64,000 nucleotides of DNA, from positions 5,456,001 to 5,520,000 of the forward strand of contig NZ_CP197417.1 of assembly GCF_052161615.1 (NCBI RefSeq), written 5' to 3'. Positions within the stretch are counted from its first letter, which is position 1. Each line of letters begins with the position of its first letter. Made by a program: the position numbers and the translations under genes. The notes beneath the pieces are model-generated. The model had not been told where the DNA came from and searched no databases. It worked only from the letters and a program-made list of their open reading frames with translations. The DNA comes from Aeoliella sp052161615 (GTDB taxonomy: Bacteria > Planctomycetota > Planctomycetia > Pirellulales > Lacipirellulaceae). This document shows positions 55,317 to 63,935 of this stretch, piece after piece.

Positions 55317-58300
55317 TTAGGCAGCGGCCGCCGCTGGCCGCAAGAGCGATTTAATCTCTTCGAGCATCTCGTCGGGCGTACCGCTGGGATCTGCTAGCAA
55401 AAAGTACGCCGTGCTCGTATCGGCGACGCGAAGCTTTCCACCAGCCCGCTCGACGAGTCGCCGCAGCTTCGCGCGATTGCCGTACGCTAGCACCACGAAT
55501 CGATCATCGCGATGCAGCGAGTGGATGCCCCACTGATGGGCCCAGATGCGTAGTCGGCAGCGTTCGAGCAAGCTTTCGACAACCTCAGGTAGCGGACCAA
55601 ACCGGTCGACAAGCTCGCCGGCGAACTCTTCGACTTGCTCCATGGAGGTGAGCCTTGCGAGCCGGCGATAGAGGTCGATCTTCGTCCGCGCGTCCGACAC
55701 GTACTGTGGTGGCAAATAGGCTGCGCCAGGGAGGTCGATGTTGACGTCAATCGATTCGGGCGGCGGGAGATTCTTGAACTGCCGCACTGCTTTTTCGAGC
55801 ATCGCGCAGTACATCTCGTAGCCCACGGTGGCGATGTGCCCGCTCTGCTGCGTGCCGAGCAGGTTGCCAGCTCCGCGAATCTCGAGATCACGCATCGAAA
55901 GCGCAAAGCCGGCACCCATCTGGCTAAACTCTTCAATGGCCCGCAGTCGGCGGGCGGCTTCGGGCGACAGGTGGCGTTTCTCGTCGACCAGCAGATAACA
56001 ATACGCCCGGTGCTTGTACCGCCCCACTCGCCCGCGAAGCTGATGCAGATCGGCGAGGCCGTAGCGATCGGCGTCGTCGACGAACATGGTGTTCGCGTTG
56101 GGAATGTCGAGGCCACTCTCGATGATCGTCGTGGCGAGCAGGATGTCGTACTGGTGATTGACGAAATCGACCATCACTTTCTCCAGCTCCCCCTCGGCCA
56201 TCTGGCCGTGGCCAATGCAAATGCGGGCTTCGGGAACAATCGACGACAGCCGGTGGGCGACTGCTTGTATGTCGTGGACGCGGTTATGGACGAAGTACGC
56301 TTGCCCTCCGCGGTTGAGTTCGCGGAGTAGGGCGCTGCGTATCATTTCGTCGCTGAAACGAGTCACACGCGTCTCGACCGCCACGCGATCGGCGGGAGGT
56401 GTTTCGAGATTCGAGATCGCCCGCACGCCAAGCAGCGAGAAGTGAAGCGTTCGCGGAATCGGCGTGGCGGTCATGGTGAGAACGTCGACTACCGTTCGCA
56501 TGGCCTTCAGTCGCTCTTTGATTTCAACGCCGAACCGCTGCTCTTCGTCGATGATTAAGAGACCCAGGTTCGCGAACTCCACATCGGGCGACGCCAAGCG
56601 ATGCGTGCCGATCAGGATGTCGACCTTTCCCTCGCGCACCGCTTCAATCGTCTTCCGCTGCTCGCCCGCCGTGCTGAACCGCGACACCGCGGCGATCACG
56701 TAAGGAAACTCCGCCATTCGCTCGGAGAACGTGCGGCGGTGCTGCTCGGCGAGCACCGTGGTCGGTACCAGCACGGCAACTTGGTAGCCGGCGTCGACCG
56801 CTTTGAACGCCGCGCGGATCGCCATCTCGGTTTTGCCAAATCCGACGTCGCCGCACAGCAGACGATCCATGGGCCGCGTGGCCTGCATGTCGGCCTTGAT
56901 GTCGGCGATGGCACGGAGCTGATCGGGCGTTTCTTGATAGGGGAACGCCGCGTCGAACTCCTTCTGCCACGGCGTGTCGTCGGGAAAGCGAATGCCGGGG
57001 CGGGCGTCGCGCTTCGCGGCGAGCTCGATCATGTCGGCCGCCAGGTCGTGCACCGCGGCCTCGGCGGCCTTCTTTTGCCGCACCCACGCCTTGCCGCCGA
57101 TCTTCGCCAAGGGCGGCTTCAGCTTCTTGCCGCCAACGTACTTCTGCACCAACTCGATGCGGAAGCTCGGCACGTAAATCCGCGTGCCGCCGTCGTACTC
57201 GATTTCCAGGTGCTCTTCGGCGCGGCCTTCCTTCTCCAGCAACTTCATGCCGCGATAGCGACCGATGCCATGGGCGACATGCACCACCAAGTCGCCCTGC
57301 TTGAGCTCCAGGAAGCTATCGATCGCTCGGCCTTGGTAGCTTCGCGACGTGCGGGCCACGCTCGCGTGGCGATGGAACAGCTCGGCACTCGACAGCAGCA
57401 GGGTCTTCCGCGGGACGATGCGAAACCCTTCGTGCAATCGACCGGTGACGAACTCCAGGCGGTTCTCGGTGGTGAGCACGGAGGCCGTGAACAGCTCCTT
57501 CAGGCGGTCGATCTCCGCGGGCGTTTCGCAAATCAGCAGCACTCGCTCGTCCCGCGCCACGCTTTCGAGTTCGCCGCGGACCTTCTGCAAGTCACCACTG
57601 AATCGCTCGACCGACTCGAACCCCAGGTGGCAGGTGATGTCGTACGAACCGGTCGGAATGCCCGATGCTGTGACCGAAGGGAACTTGTAAATCTCGGCGA
57701 GGGTGGTCTTTGTGCTGTGCAGTCGCTCGGCCGACTCCTGCCGTTCGTGAAAGTAACGCCCTTCTTCGTCGACATCGTTCGGCTCCACCAGCATGAACCA
57801 GCTTCCCTCGGGCAGGTGGCTGGTGAAGTGCGACCGCCCGGGCGACGCGGGGTCGAGCACCGTCACGTCGACCGTCTTCTTGGCACCAAGACTTCGCTGC
57901 GACGCCACGTCGAATTCGCGAATCGACTCGATCTCGTCGCCAAAGAGTTCAATCCGCACCGGTGCCAGCGCATCGAGCGGGAACAAGTCGACGATGCCGC
58001 CACGAATTGCGAACTCGCCCGGAAGCTCCACCGCCGAAGTGCCGTGGCACCCGCGCGAGGTAAGCCAGGCCGTCCACTCTTCGACATTCATGGCCTCGCC
58101 AACTCGCAGCACCCGCGTCGAATCGGCGAGCACTTCGCGGCTCGCCACGGGTTGCATGAGTGCCTGGATCGACGTAACGAGAATCCGCGCTTCGGCGGGG
58201 GCGGCGGTGAGATGTTTGACGATGCGAAGCCGCTCGCTCTCGACTTCGTCGATCACGACTTGGCGGGTGCGCGACGCTTCGCTGGGACGGAAGCAGGCGA

Positions 58301-58580
58301 TCGGCGTCGTCGTAAAGAGCGCGAGGTCCTCGGCCAGCGTGTCGATCATCGCGGGGCGCGGGGCGACAATCACCAGCGTCGCGGGGCAATGCCGAGCCAA
58401 GCCTGCCGCGGCGAGCGCGCACGACGACCCCCAGACTCCGCCCAGCGTGCCGCTATGGCCGGCGGCCAAACTAGCCTGCACTTCGGCGAAGCCTTCGAGT
58501 TGTTCGAGCTCGAAGGTCAGCGATTCGAGCGGCCCACGAGTGGTGCTCGCCCGATCGACGACCACAGGGGATTCTTCCAT
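55317..58580 (-). CDS. mfd: Transcription-repair coupling factor
   Basis: Mfd removes stalled RNA polymerase from DNA lesions and recruits UvrA. The roughly 1087-residue product has the UvrB-like N-terminal module, the CarD-like RNA-polymerase interaction domain (LKQGDLVVHVAHGIGRYRGM), and a RecG-like translocase. The translocase shows Walker A LLCGDVGFGKTEMAIRAA, DEEQ box LLIIDEEQRFGVE and the motif MTATPIPRTLHFSLLG. The TRCF C-terminal domain is present (ELVDRFGPLPEVVESLL). ATG at 58580 is preferred over a GTG two codons upstream. Confidence 0.97.
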   Translation of the reverse strand: MEESPVVVDRASTTRGPLESLTFELEQLEGFAEVQASLAAGHSGTLGGVWGSSCALAAAGLARHCPATLVIVAPRPAMIDTLAEDLALFTTTPIACFRPSEASRTRQVVIDEVESERLRIVKHLTAAPAEARILVTSIQALMQPVASREVLADSTRVLRVGEAMNVEEWTAWLTSRGCHGTSAVELPGEFAIRGGIVDLFPLDALAPVRIELFGDEIESIREFDVASQRSLGAKKTVDVTVLDPASPGRSHFTSHLPEGSWFMLVEPNDVDEEGRYFHERQESAERLHSTKTTLAEIYKFPSVTASGIPTGSYDITCHLGFESVERFSGDLQKVRGELESVARDERVLLICETPAEIDRLKELFTASVLTTENRLEFVTGRLHEGFRIVPRKTLLLSSAELFHRHASVARTSRSYQGRAIDSFLELKQGDLVVHVAHGIGRYRGMKLLEKEGRAEEHLEIEYDGGTRIYVPSFRIELVQKYVGGKKLKPPLAKIGGKAWVRQKKAAEAAVHDLAADMIELAAKRDARPGIRFPDDTPWQKEFDAAFPYQETPDQLRAIADIKADMQATRPMDRLLCGDVGFGKTEMAIRAAFKAVDAGYQVAVLVPTTVLAEQHRRTFSERMAEFPYVIAAVSRFSTAGEQRKTIEAVREGKVDILIGTHRLASPDVEFANLGLLIIDEEQRFGVEIKERLKAMRTVVDVLTMTATPIPRTLHFSLLGVRAISNLETPPADRVAVETRVTRFSDEMIRSALLRELNRGGQAYFVHNRVHDIQAVAHRLSSIVPEARICIGHGQMAEGELEKVMVDFVNHQYDILLATTIIESGLDIPNANTMFVDDADRYGLADLHQLRGRVGRYKHRAYCYLLVDEKRHLSPEAARRLRAIEEFSQMGAGFALSMRDLEIRGAGNLLGTQQSGHIATVGYEMYCAMLEKAVRQFKNLPPPESIDVNIDLPGAAYLPPQYVSDARTKIDLYRRLARLTSMEQVEEFAGELVDRFGPLPEVVESLLERCRLRIWAHQWGIHSLHRDDRFVVLAYGNRAKLRRLVERAGGKLRVADTSTAYFLLADPSGTPDEMLEEIKSLLRPAAAAA

Positions 58581-58821
58581 GGTCACCGGCTATTGTAGCG
58601 CGATGGGGTCGACTCAGCCAGTCGAGTGCCAAACGGTGGCGTCTGCCGCTAACGATTGCGCCAGCCGTGCCGGCAGCCAAATCCGCCAGCCCCGTACGAT
58701 CCTCCCAGATGAAAGCCTCGCTTTGGAGCGGATTCCAAATCCGAGCCTGCTATTCGGCACCCCTCCCTGCAAGACGTATCCTTTCTAGGTCCCCGACCCA
58801 TGCCCGTTGCACCGAATCGTT

Positions 58822-60150
58822 ATGTCCCACCTTTCCCACACCGAACCGACGACGGTTTGCCGGCTCCTCTCCCGATTGGAGTTTAACGAGGAGGTGCAGC
58901 GGGAACTCGATTCGATTGACGAGAGTGGCCCGGAAGTGGCCGTGCTGTGCTTCCGAATCGAGCAGCTTAACGAGATCAATCCTACCTATGGCCATTCGGC
59001 GGGCGATGCCGTGCTGGAGCAGGTTGTAGCTCGCGCGGGACAGTTGCTGGGGCCACACTGCGTGATGGGAAGACTGTGCGGAGACGAGTTCGCAATCCTG
59101 CAAGCGTCCGCCATCCAGCCCAACGATGCCCGTAAGCTGGCGCAGCGACTGCAATCGGCGCTACGCGAACCGTACGTTGTCGACGAGGCTTGGATCGAGC
59201 TGGGTGTCAGCCTGGGTATCTCGCTTGCCCCGTACGACGCGCGCGAAGCGGCCGAACTGGTTCGCTCGGCCTGCATGGCCCGTTCGCAGGGAAAGAAGGA
59301 AGGCCGCAATGGCATTCGGTTCTACGAGGCCCAGATGGACGTCGGGGTCAAGATCCGCCGCAAACTCGAGCACGCGCTTCGCCGCGCCATAAGCGAATGC
59401 CAACTCGAACTGCACTACCAACCCCTGCTTTGCCTCGCCTCGAACCGTATCGTCGGTGCCGAGGCGCTCGTGCGGTGGGAGCACCCCGAGTTAGGCAAAG
59501 TCTCCCCAGCCGACTTCATTCCATTGGCTGAAGAGATGGGCCTGGTGGTGCCGCTCGGCCGATGGGTGCTGGAACAAGCATGCCGCGACGCGACCTACTG
59601 GCCCGACGACCGACGGGTAGCGGTGAACGTCTCGTCGGTACAACTCGAAGATCGCAGCTTCGTCCAAACCGTGGAGCGAGCCCTCGAATCCTCGGGACTA
59701 CCCGCGGATCGCCTGGAACTCGAAGTCACCGAGACATCGCTCATTCGGCACGGCGAGCTTACCGTCGCCATCCTGAGCGAGCTTCGCAAGCTTGGCGTCA
59801 AAGTGGCCTTGGACGACTTTGGCACCGGCTACTCCTCCATCAACTACCTGCGGCAGTTTCCGTTCGACAAAATCAAAATCGATCGATCGTTCATTGCCGG
59901 AGTGAACAATGATCCGGAAGCCGCGGCACTGGTCCATATGATCGCTGCGCTGGGCGTCGCGATTGCCGTGACCACCACCGCCGAGGGCATCGAGACTGCC
60001 GACGAACTGGCAACCGTGATCTCGGCAGGCTGCACGCAGATCCAAGGCTACCTGCTTAGCCGACCCCTTCGCCAGGAGCAACTCTTGAGCTTCCGGTCGC
60101 CGCTGACGCCCGCTCAGATCGGTGGGGTCACGAACGGAGCATCCATATGA
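58822..60150 (+). CDS. GGDEF-EAL protein, likely c-di-GMP phosphodiesterase
   Basis: The 442-residue product has a GGDEF domain (about 15-170) whose signature reads CGDEF (residues 86-90), so cyclase activity is doubtful. The EAL domain (about 185-425) keeps the expected active-site residues: EAL at 214-216 (EALVRWEHP), Asn269 in NVSSVQ, Glu304 in EVTET, DDFGTG at 331-336, Lys352 in IKID, Glu388 in AEGIE and Gln406-rich QIQGYLLSRP. It is therefore probably an active phosphodiesterase, possibly tuned by GTP bound to the GGDEF part. No signal peptide or membrane segment is seen. Its stop overlaps the start of the BLUF gene by ATGA. Confidence 0.92.
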   Translation: MSHLSHTEPTTVCRLLSRLEFNEEVQRELDSIDESGPEVAVLCFRIEQLNEINPTYGHSAGDAVLEQVVARAGQLLGPHCVMGRLCGDEFAILQASAIQPNDARKLAQRLQSALREPYVVDEAWIELGVSLGISLAPYDAREAAELVRSACMARSQGKKEGRNGIRFYEAQMDVGVKIRRKLEHALRRAISECQLELHYQPLLCLASNRIVGAEALVRWEHPELGKVSPADFIPLAEEMGLVVPLGRWVLEQACRDATYWPDDRRVAVNVSSVQLEDRSFVQTVERALESSGLPADRLELEVTETSLIRHGELTVAILSELRKLGVKVALDDFGTGYSSINYLRQFPFDKIKIDRSFIAGVNNDPEAAALVHMIAALGVAIAVTTTAEGIETADELATVISAGCTQIQGYLLSRPLRQEQLLSFRSPLTPAQIGGVTNGASI

Positions 60151-60587
60151 TCAAGCAATTGCTTTACAGCAGCAAAGCGGCACCCGGCGTCGAGTTCCGT
60201 GATGTGTGCGATATCATTCGCGTCTCGCACAATCGCAATAGTCACGCCGGGCTGACCGGGGGACTGCTATTTCTGGATGGCTACTTTTTTCAACTGCTCG
60301 AGGGCTTGCCCGGCAGCGTCGACGACCGCTATCGCCGCATCGCTCAGGATCCGCGGCACTCGCAGGTCGAACTGCGACACCGAGGGTTAGTTGGCGAGCC
60401 TCTATTCGCCGACGAATGGATGGCACTCCGCGACCATTCGCAGGTTCCGCTTGAAACCTTGCTTCGTCATCAGTACGAACCGGGGATGCCAAGCAGCGAG
60501 TTTTCCAGCGAGCAAATGCTAGCTCTGCTGCTCGATTGCTTCCAGCGCGAGTCGATCCATGCCTCGCTCGTCGATCACGCCTTCTGA
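60147..60587 (+). CDS. BLUF-domain blue-light photoreceptor
   Basis: BLUF domains bind FAD and sense blue light through a hydrogen-bond switch. The 146-residue product aligns over its whole BLUF region with Slr1694-type proteins: Tyr7 (QLLYSS), Asn31 (NSHAGLTGGLLF), Gln49 (FFQLLEG), and Trp91-Met92 (DEWMALRD). The N-terminal RHI-like segment and DRYRRIAQDPRH helix are present, with a short C-terminal helical cap and no output domain. Translational coupling (ATGA) to the upstream GGDEF-EAL gene suggests that the two proteins act together, in contrast to fused BLUF-EAL proteins. Confidence 0.93.
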   Translation: MIKQLLYSSKAAPGVEFRDVCDIIRVSHNRNSHAGLTGGLLFLDGYFFQLLEGLPGSVDDRYRRIAQDPRHSQVELRHRGLVGEPLFADEWMALRDHSQVPLETLLRHQYEPGMPSSEFSSEQMLALLLDCFQRESIHASLVDHAF

Positions 60588-60606
60588 GCCGTGCTCGATG
60601 CGTCGG

Positions 60607-60927
60607 CTATTTCTCGGCGTCGAACAGAAACCGGTCGATGCATGCTAAACCACCGAGTGCCAGCGCAAACGCCACTGCCGCCCCGGCCGACTTCGCGGCG
60701 TCGCGGATCAGATACCAGGCGATCTCATCGGTTTGCAGCGTGCCGCACCAGCGAATGAAGTAGTAGACCGTCAGCCCAATGGCGATCCAGCAAACGATCA
60801 GCGCGATCCAGGCCGCGACTTCCACCGTGCGTTCAAAAACCCAAGCCACGTTCGTACCCCTGGAAAAGTAAGCGGAAAAGTCCGCCGTTATGGTAAGCCT
60901 TTCGGGGACCGATGTAAATCGCGACAC
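60607..60927 (-). CDS. Small membrane protein, unknown
   Basis: A product of up to 106 residues with two hydrophobic segments (VAAWIALIVCWIAIGLTVYYFI and AAKSAGAAVAFALALGGLAC). No family recognised. GTG at 60927 gives the full length; GTG at 60849 would start just before the first membrane segment and is equally likely. It is convergent with the BLUF gene, 19 bases apart. Confidence 0.55.
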   Translation of the reverse strand: MSRFTSVPERLTITADFSAYFSRGTNVAWVFERTVEVAAWIALIVCWIAIGLTVYYFIRWCGTLQTDEIAWYLIRDAAKSAGAAVAFALALGGLACIDRFLFDAEK

Positions 60928-60931
60928 CCCC

Positions 60932-60958
60932 GTGGCGTAAGCTTCCAGCTTGCGGTGG
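60932..60958. repeat. Hairpin repeat family C, variant
   Basis: GTAAGCT-TCC-AGCTTGC; the usual copies read AAGCA-TCC-TGCTT, so both bases of the loop-closing pair have changed. It is next to the small membrane gene's longest start. Another copy of this variant lies inverted at 41749-41771. Confidence 0.85.
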
Positions 60959-61006
60959 TCAGTTCGGGGTCGGGGACGACCCAGCTCACCATGGTTCTAA
61001 TCCAAC

Positions 61007-62053
61007 TTAAGCTCTGGGGGCTCGCAGGACTCGTCCCCAGCCACCCGACATTTTGTAAGTCATAGCTACTAGGAGTAACGATACCAGCATCACCCCAGTC
61101 CCTGTCTCGGGCACACTCTCGGTCGCCAACGTGATGGGCCCCTCGCTCGTCGGACGCACCGAACCGAAGTTTCGCTTCCAGTCGGCGTAGTCCGTTTCAT
61201 CGAACTCACCGCCGAGGCCATCCCTCCACACGGTGTAGTCCGCCAGATTCGCGGTGCCATCGCCGTTAAAGTCGCCCCGCACGCCGTAGACGAATTGCGC
61301 GCCAGCGATGTCGTCGGGGTGAAGCTCGTGGTTGATCGCCGTGCAGCAGAAGGGCGCTTCGGGGTCCATCCAATCGCCGACGTACATCACACGTTGATCG
61401 GGATCCTCGCCGTCCCACTCGGGGTGATTGAGGCCAATCGCGGCGTGGCCCAACTCGTGCAGCATTAGCCCCTCGAGGTCGTTCGTGAACGGAGGCAGCG
61501 GCGTCACGTCTTCCGCGCCGGTCACGATGTCGAAGTTCGCGTTCAAGTTGAACAACACGTCGCCCGATTCGGGGAACGCCTGCTCGAAGTCTTCGGCGTA
61601 CCCCGGCGGGCCAATACCCACCGCGCCGGCTCCTTCGAACCAATGACCGGCGAGAGGTACAAACGCCGAGATTCGGATGTTGGGCGTGCCAGTACTGGCA
61701 ATGCCCATCGGTGTGCCTGGGTCGATCATCTCCACGAAGTCGATGTTCGCGACGGCCGACCAAGTGGCGAACGCTCGGCGGATAGCGGCGTCGAACGCCC
61801 CCGCACCATGGGTGTTGTCGATCAACATCCTCAGTTGCGAAAGATTGCTGCCACCCGTTGCACCGATGTCCGATAGACGACCGGTTGACTCGACGATCGT
61901 CTCATCAGGCACGAAACCCCAAGTAACCGTGGCCGATGAGTTCATCTCGTGGCTCGCCGACCACGTCGAAGCAAAGCCATTACCGATGTGATCGAACGCG
62001 ATGACGTTCGAAGCAAGAAGTAGTGCCGTCACGATGCCAACCCAACGAACCAT
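61007..62053 (-). CDS. Secreted matrixin-like metalloprotease with dockerin repeat and PEP-like tail
   Basis: The 348-residue product has a signal peptide (VRWVGIVTALLLASNVIA) and a matrixin-type domain. The zinc motif HELGHAAIGLNH (residues 199-210) has one residue more than HExxHxxGxxH between the second His and Gly. A short dockerin-like stretch follows (GDFNGDGTANLADYTVWRDGLGG). The tail has VPETGTGVMLVSLLLVAMTYK, a PEP-CTERM-like signal, then about 14 residues coded by a dispersed repeat (61014-61048). Likely extracellular; activity uncertain. Confidence 0.82.
   Translation of the reverse strand: MVRWVGIVTALLLASNVIAFDHIGNGFASTWSASHEMNSSATVTWGFVPDETIVESTGRLSDIGATGGSNLSQLRMLIDNTHGAGAFDAAIRRAFATWSAVANIDFVEMIDPGTPMGIASTGTPNIRISAFVPLAGHWFEGAGAVGIGPPGYAEDFEQAFPESGDVLFNLNANFDIVTGAEDVTPLPPFTNDLEGLMLHELGHAAIGLNHPEWDGEDPDQRVMYVGDWMDPEAPFCCTAINHELHPDDIAGAQFVYGVRGDFNGDGTANLADYTVWRDGLGGEFDETDYADWKRNFGSVRPTSEGPITLATESVPETGTGVMLVSLLLVAMTYKMSGGWGRVLRAPRA
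61014..61048. repeat. 35-base dispersed repeat inside the 3' end of a gene
   Basis: It matches 22084-22118 in inverted orientation over 35 bases. Here it encodes the C-terminal residues GGWGRVLRAP of the matrixin-like protein; the other copy is intergenic. Confidence 0.9.
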
Positions 62054-62157
62054 TACGCACCCCCACCGGCGGAACGAGTAAGTCGAACGATGCGTCTTTA
62101 TGCTACCGCCACGGGCCCGCGTCGCCAATCGCTTTGCGGAGGGGTAGAATCGCCCGC

Positions 62158-62865
62158 ATGCTCGAATCGCTAGAAAACGACGGCTATTTCCTCGCCCGCG
62201 GTGCGGTCGACCCGGCGACCATCGACGGACTTCGCCGCGTCAGCGACGCCATCGTCGAGCGAGGTGACACGGTCCGCTCGGCCTCTCGCAACGCACGTCG
62301 GTTACTCGAAACGTGCCCGGAGGTCGTCGACTTTTCGGCGAGCGACGCCGTTCGCCGCCTCGTCGAACCGGTACTCGGCGGCGGGGCGTTCGCCGTGCGG
62401 GGCCTGCTGTTCGACAAGGTCGCCGGCGCGAACTGGCACGTCGGCTGGCATCAGGACCTAATGATCCCCGTCGCCGAGCAACGCCCGGCGCCCGGCTTCA
62501 CGGCCTGGAGCGTGAAGGAGGGGGTACCGCACGTCCGCCCACCCGCCGCGGTGCTCGAGCGAATGCTCACCTTGCGAGTCCACCTCGACGATTGCCCCGC
62601 CGACAACGGGCCTCTCGAAGTACTGCCTGGCACGCATCGCCTGGGCGTGGTGCCCGAAAGCGAACTGCGTTCGGTGGTCGAGAACCACCTGCCACACTTG
62701 GTCACAGCGCAAACCGGCGACGTACTTCTAATGCGACCTCTCTTATTCCACAGCTCGCGTCCGGCGGCGAGCGCAACGCATCGCCGGGTGGTGCATCTGG
62801 AATTCGCGAACGAGCCACTTCCCGGCGGGCTGGGGTGGTGGACGCCCGAGAAGGCGAAAACCTGA
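62158..62865 (+). CDS. Phytanoyl-CoA dioxygenase (PhyH) family protein
   Basis: PhyH enzymes are Fe(II)/2-oxoglutarate-dependent oxygenases that hydroxylate small molecules. The 235-residue product has the iron ligands in WHVGWHQDL (HxD) and a distal His followed by Arg in HSSRPAASATHRRVVHLEF. The core LRVHLDDCPADNGPLEVLPGTHRLG is typical of the family. Start at ATG giving MLESLENDGYFLARGAV. It is divergent from the matrixin-like gene. Substrate unknown. Confidence 0.92.
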   Translation: MLESLENDGYFLARGAVDPATIDGLRRVSDAIVERGDTVRSASRNARRLLETCPEVVDFSASDAVRRLVEPVLGGGAFAVRGLLFDKVAGANWHVGWHQDLMIPVAEQRPAPGFTAWSVKEGVPHVRPPAAVLERMLTLRVHLDDCPADNGPLEVLPGTHRLGVVPESELRSVVENHLPHLVTAQTGDVLLMRPLLFHSSRPAASATHRRVVHLEFANEPLPGGLGWWTPEKAKT

Positions 62866-63148
62866 GCCTCCTTTCTTACCGGCCATAGCGACAAGTCAGC
62901 TCTGGCAAGCCTCATCAAAACCGCGCCATTTCTTAACAATTGCTTCACGCGAGCTTCATTGCGGACCTCTACACTCACCCCCACGGAGCTGGCACCCGGA
63001 CAGGCAGATTGCGCCTACCGGACGCGGGGGACTGCGAACTACTCGCAGCACGAATGGAATGTTGCCCTCCTCGCCCTTCGTGGCGTGAGCTTGGGGCTGG
63101 GCGTCAAATTTGCTTTGTGGATCGTAATTCAACTTTGAGGGATGACTG

Positions 63149-63826
63149 ATGAAGATGAGTAGATTTGTGGGTTTGGCCGCCGTAGCCATGATGTTCGCCT
63201 GCTGTAATGCAGATGCCGCCATTCGCATCACCGAGTGGATGTATCAAGGCAATCCCGACGAGAACATCGTTGCCCCCGAAGCCGGCGAATTCGTCGAACT
63301 GACGAACGTAGGCGACACCCCCATCGACATGACGGGCTGGTCTTTCGCCGATAGCTCCACCGCTGCCGGCGCTTTCGATCTCAGCGCTTTCGGCGTGGTG
63401 CAGCCTGGCGAGAGCGTGCTGTGGACCGATTGGAGCGCCACGCTGTTCAAGAACGCCTGGGGCTTGGGTCCTGAGGTGGACGTTATCGGCGCCTCCGAAA
63501 TTGGCCTCGGCCGTAGCGATACGATCAACATCTACGACGCCAACGACGTGCTGGTCGATACGCTTCAGTACAGCGATCAGACTTTCCCTGGTTCGCCCCG
63601 TACCCGCCAGATCAGTGCCAATATTCCTTTTGAATCTCTTGGTCTGAACAACCCCATCTCGGCTGTCTCGTCGGCGAATGGCGACGTCTTCGGCTCTTAC
63701 ACCAACACTCGCTTGGAAGTCGGCAATCCGGGCGTCTACACCCAGCTGAACGCCATCCCCGAGCCAACGACCTTCGTCATGGTCGCGGCTGCCTGCGGCC
63801 TGCTGATGGCTTGCCGTCGCCGCTAG
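63149..63826 (+). CDS. Lamin-tail-domain PEP-CTERM protein
   Basis: The 225-residue product has a signal peptide (LAAVAMMFACCNADA) and a lamin-tail (LTD) domain (IRITEWMYQGNPDENIVAPEAGEFVELTNVG ... DMTGWSFADSS ... TDWSATLFKNAWGLG). It ends in AIPEPTTFVMVAAACGLLMACRRR, a clear PEP-CTERM sorting signal. LTDs in bacteria are found in secreted or surface proteins. The start is chosen at ATG AAG ATG; the ribosome-binding site is weak. Confidence 0.92.
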   Translation: MKMSRFVGLAAVAMMFACCNADAAIRITEWMYQGNPDENIVAPEAGEFVELTNVGDTPIDMTGWSFADSSTAAGAFDLSAFGVVQPGESVLWTDWSATLFKNAWGLGPEVDVIGASEIGLGRSDTINIYDANDVLVDTLQYSDQTFPGSPRTRQISANIPFESLGLNNPISAVSSANGDVFGSYTNTRLEVGNPGVYTQLNAIPEPTTFVMVAAACGLLMACRRR

Positions 63827-63896
63827 ACCTCTGCCGAACTGCGAGCGGCAACCATCGACGACTCTGTCGCTCGCCGCAGCACGACGGACGGATTTC

Positions 63897-63935
63897 GCAA
63901 GGTGCCGGCGAGCGTAAGTTCGCCGGCAACCTTGC
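63897..63935. terminator. Hairpin after the lamin-tail gene
   Basis: Arms GCAAGGTGCCGGCGA and TCGCCGGC-A-ACCTTGC pair over 15 bases with one bulge and an 8-base loop. It lies 70 bases beyond the stop; the T run is missing, so it may be a weak or protein-dependent terminator. The rest of the window after it shows nothing recognisable. Confidence 0.65.
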
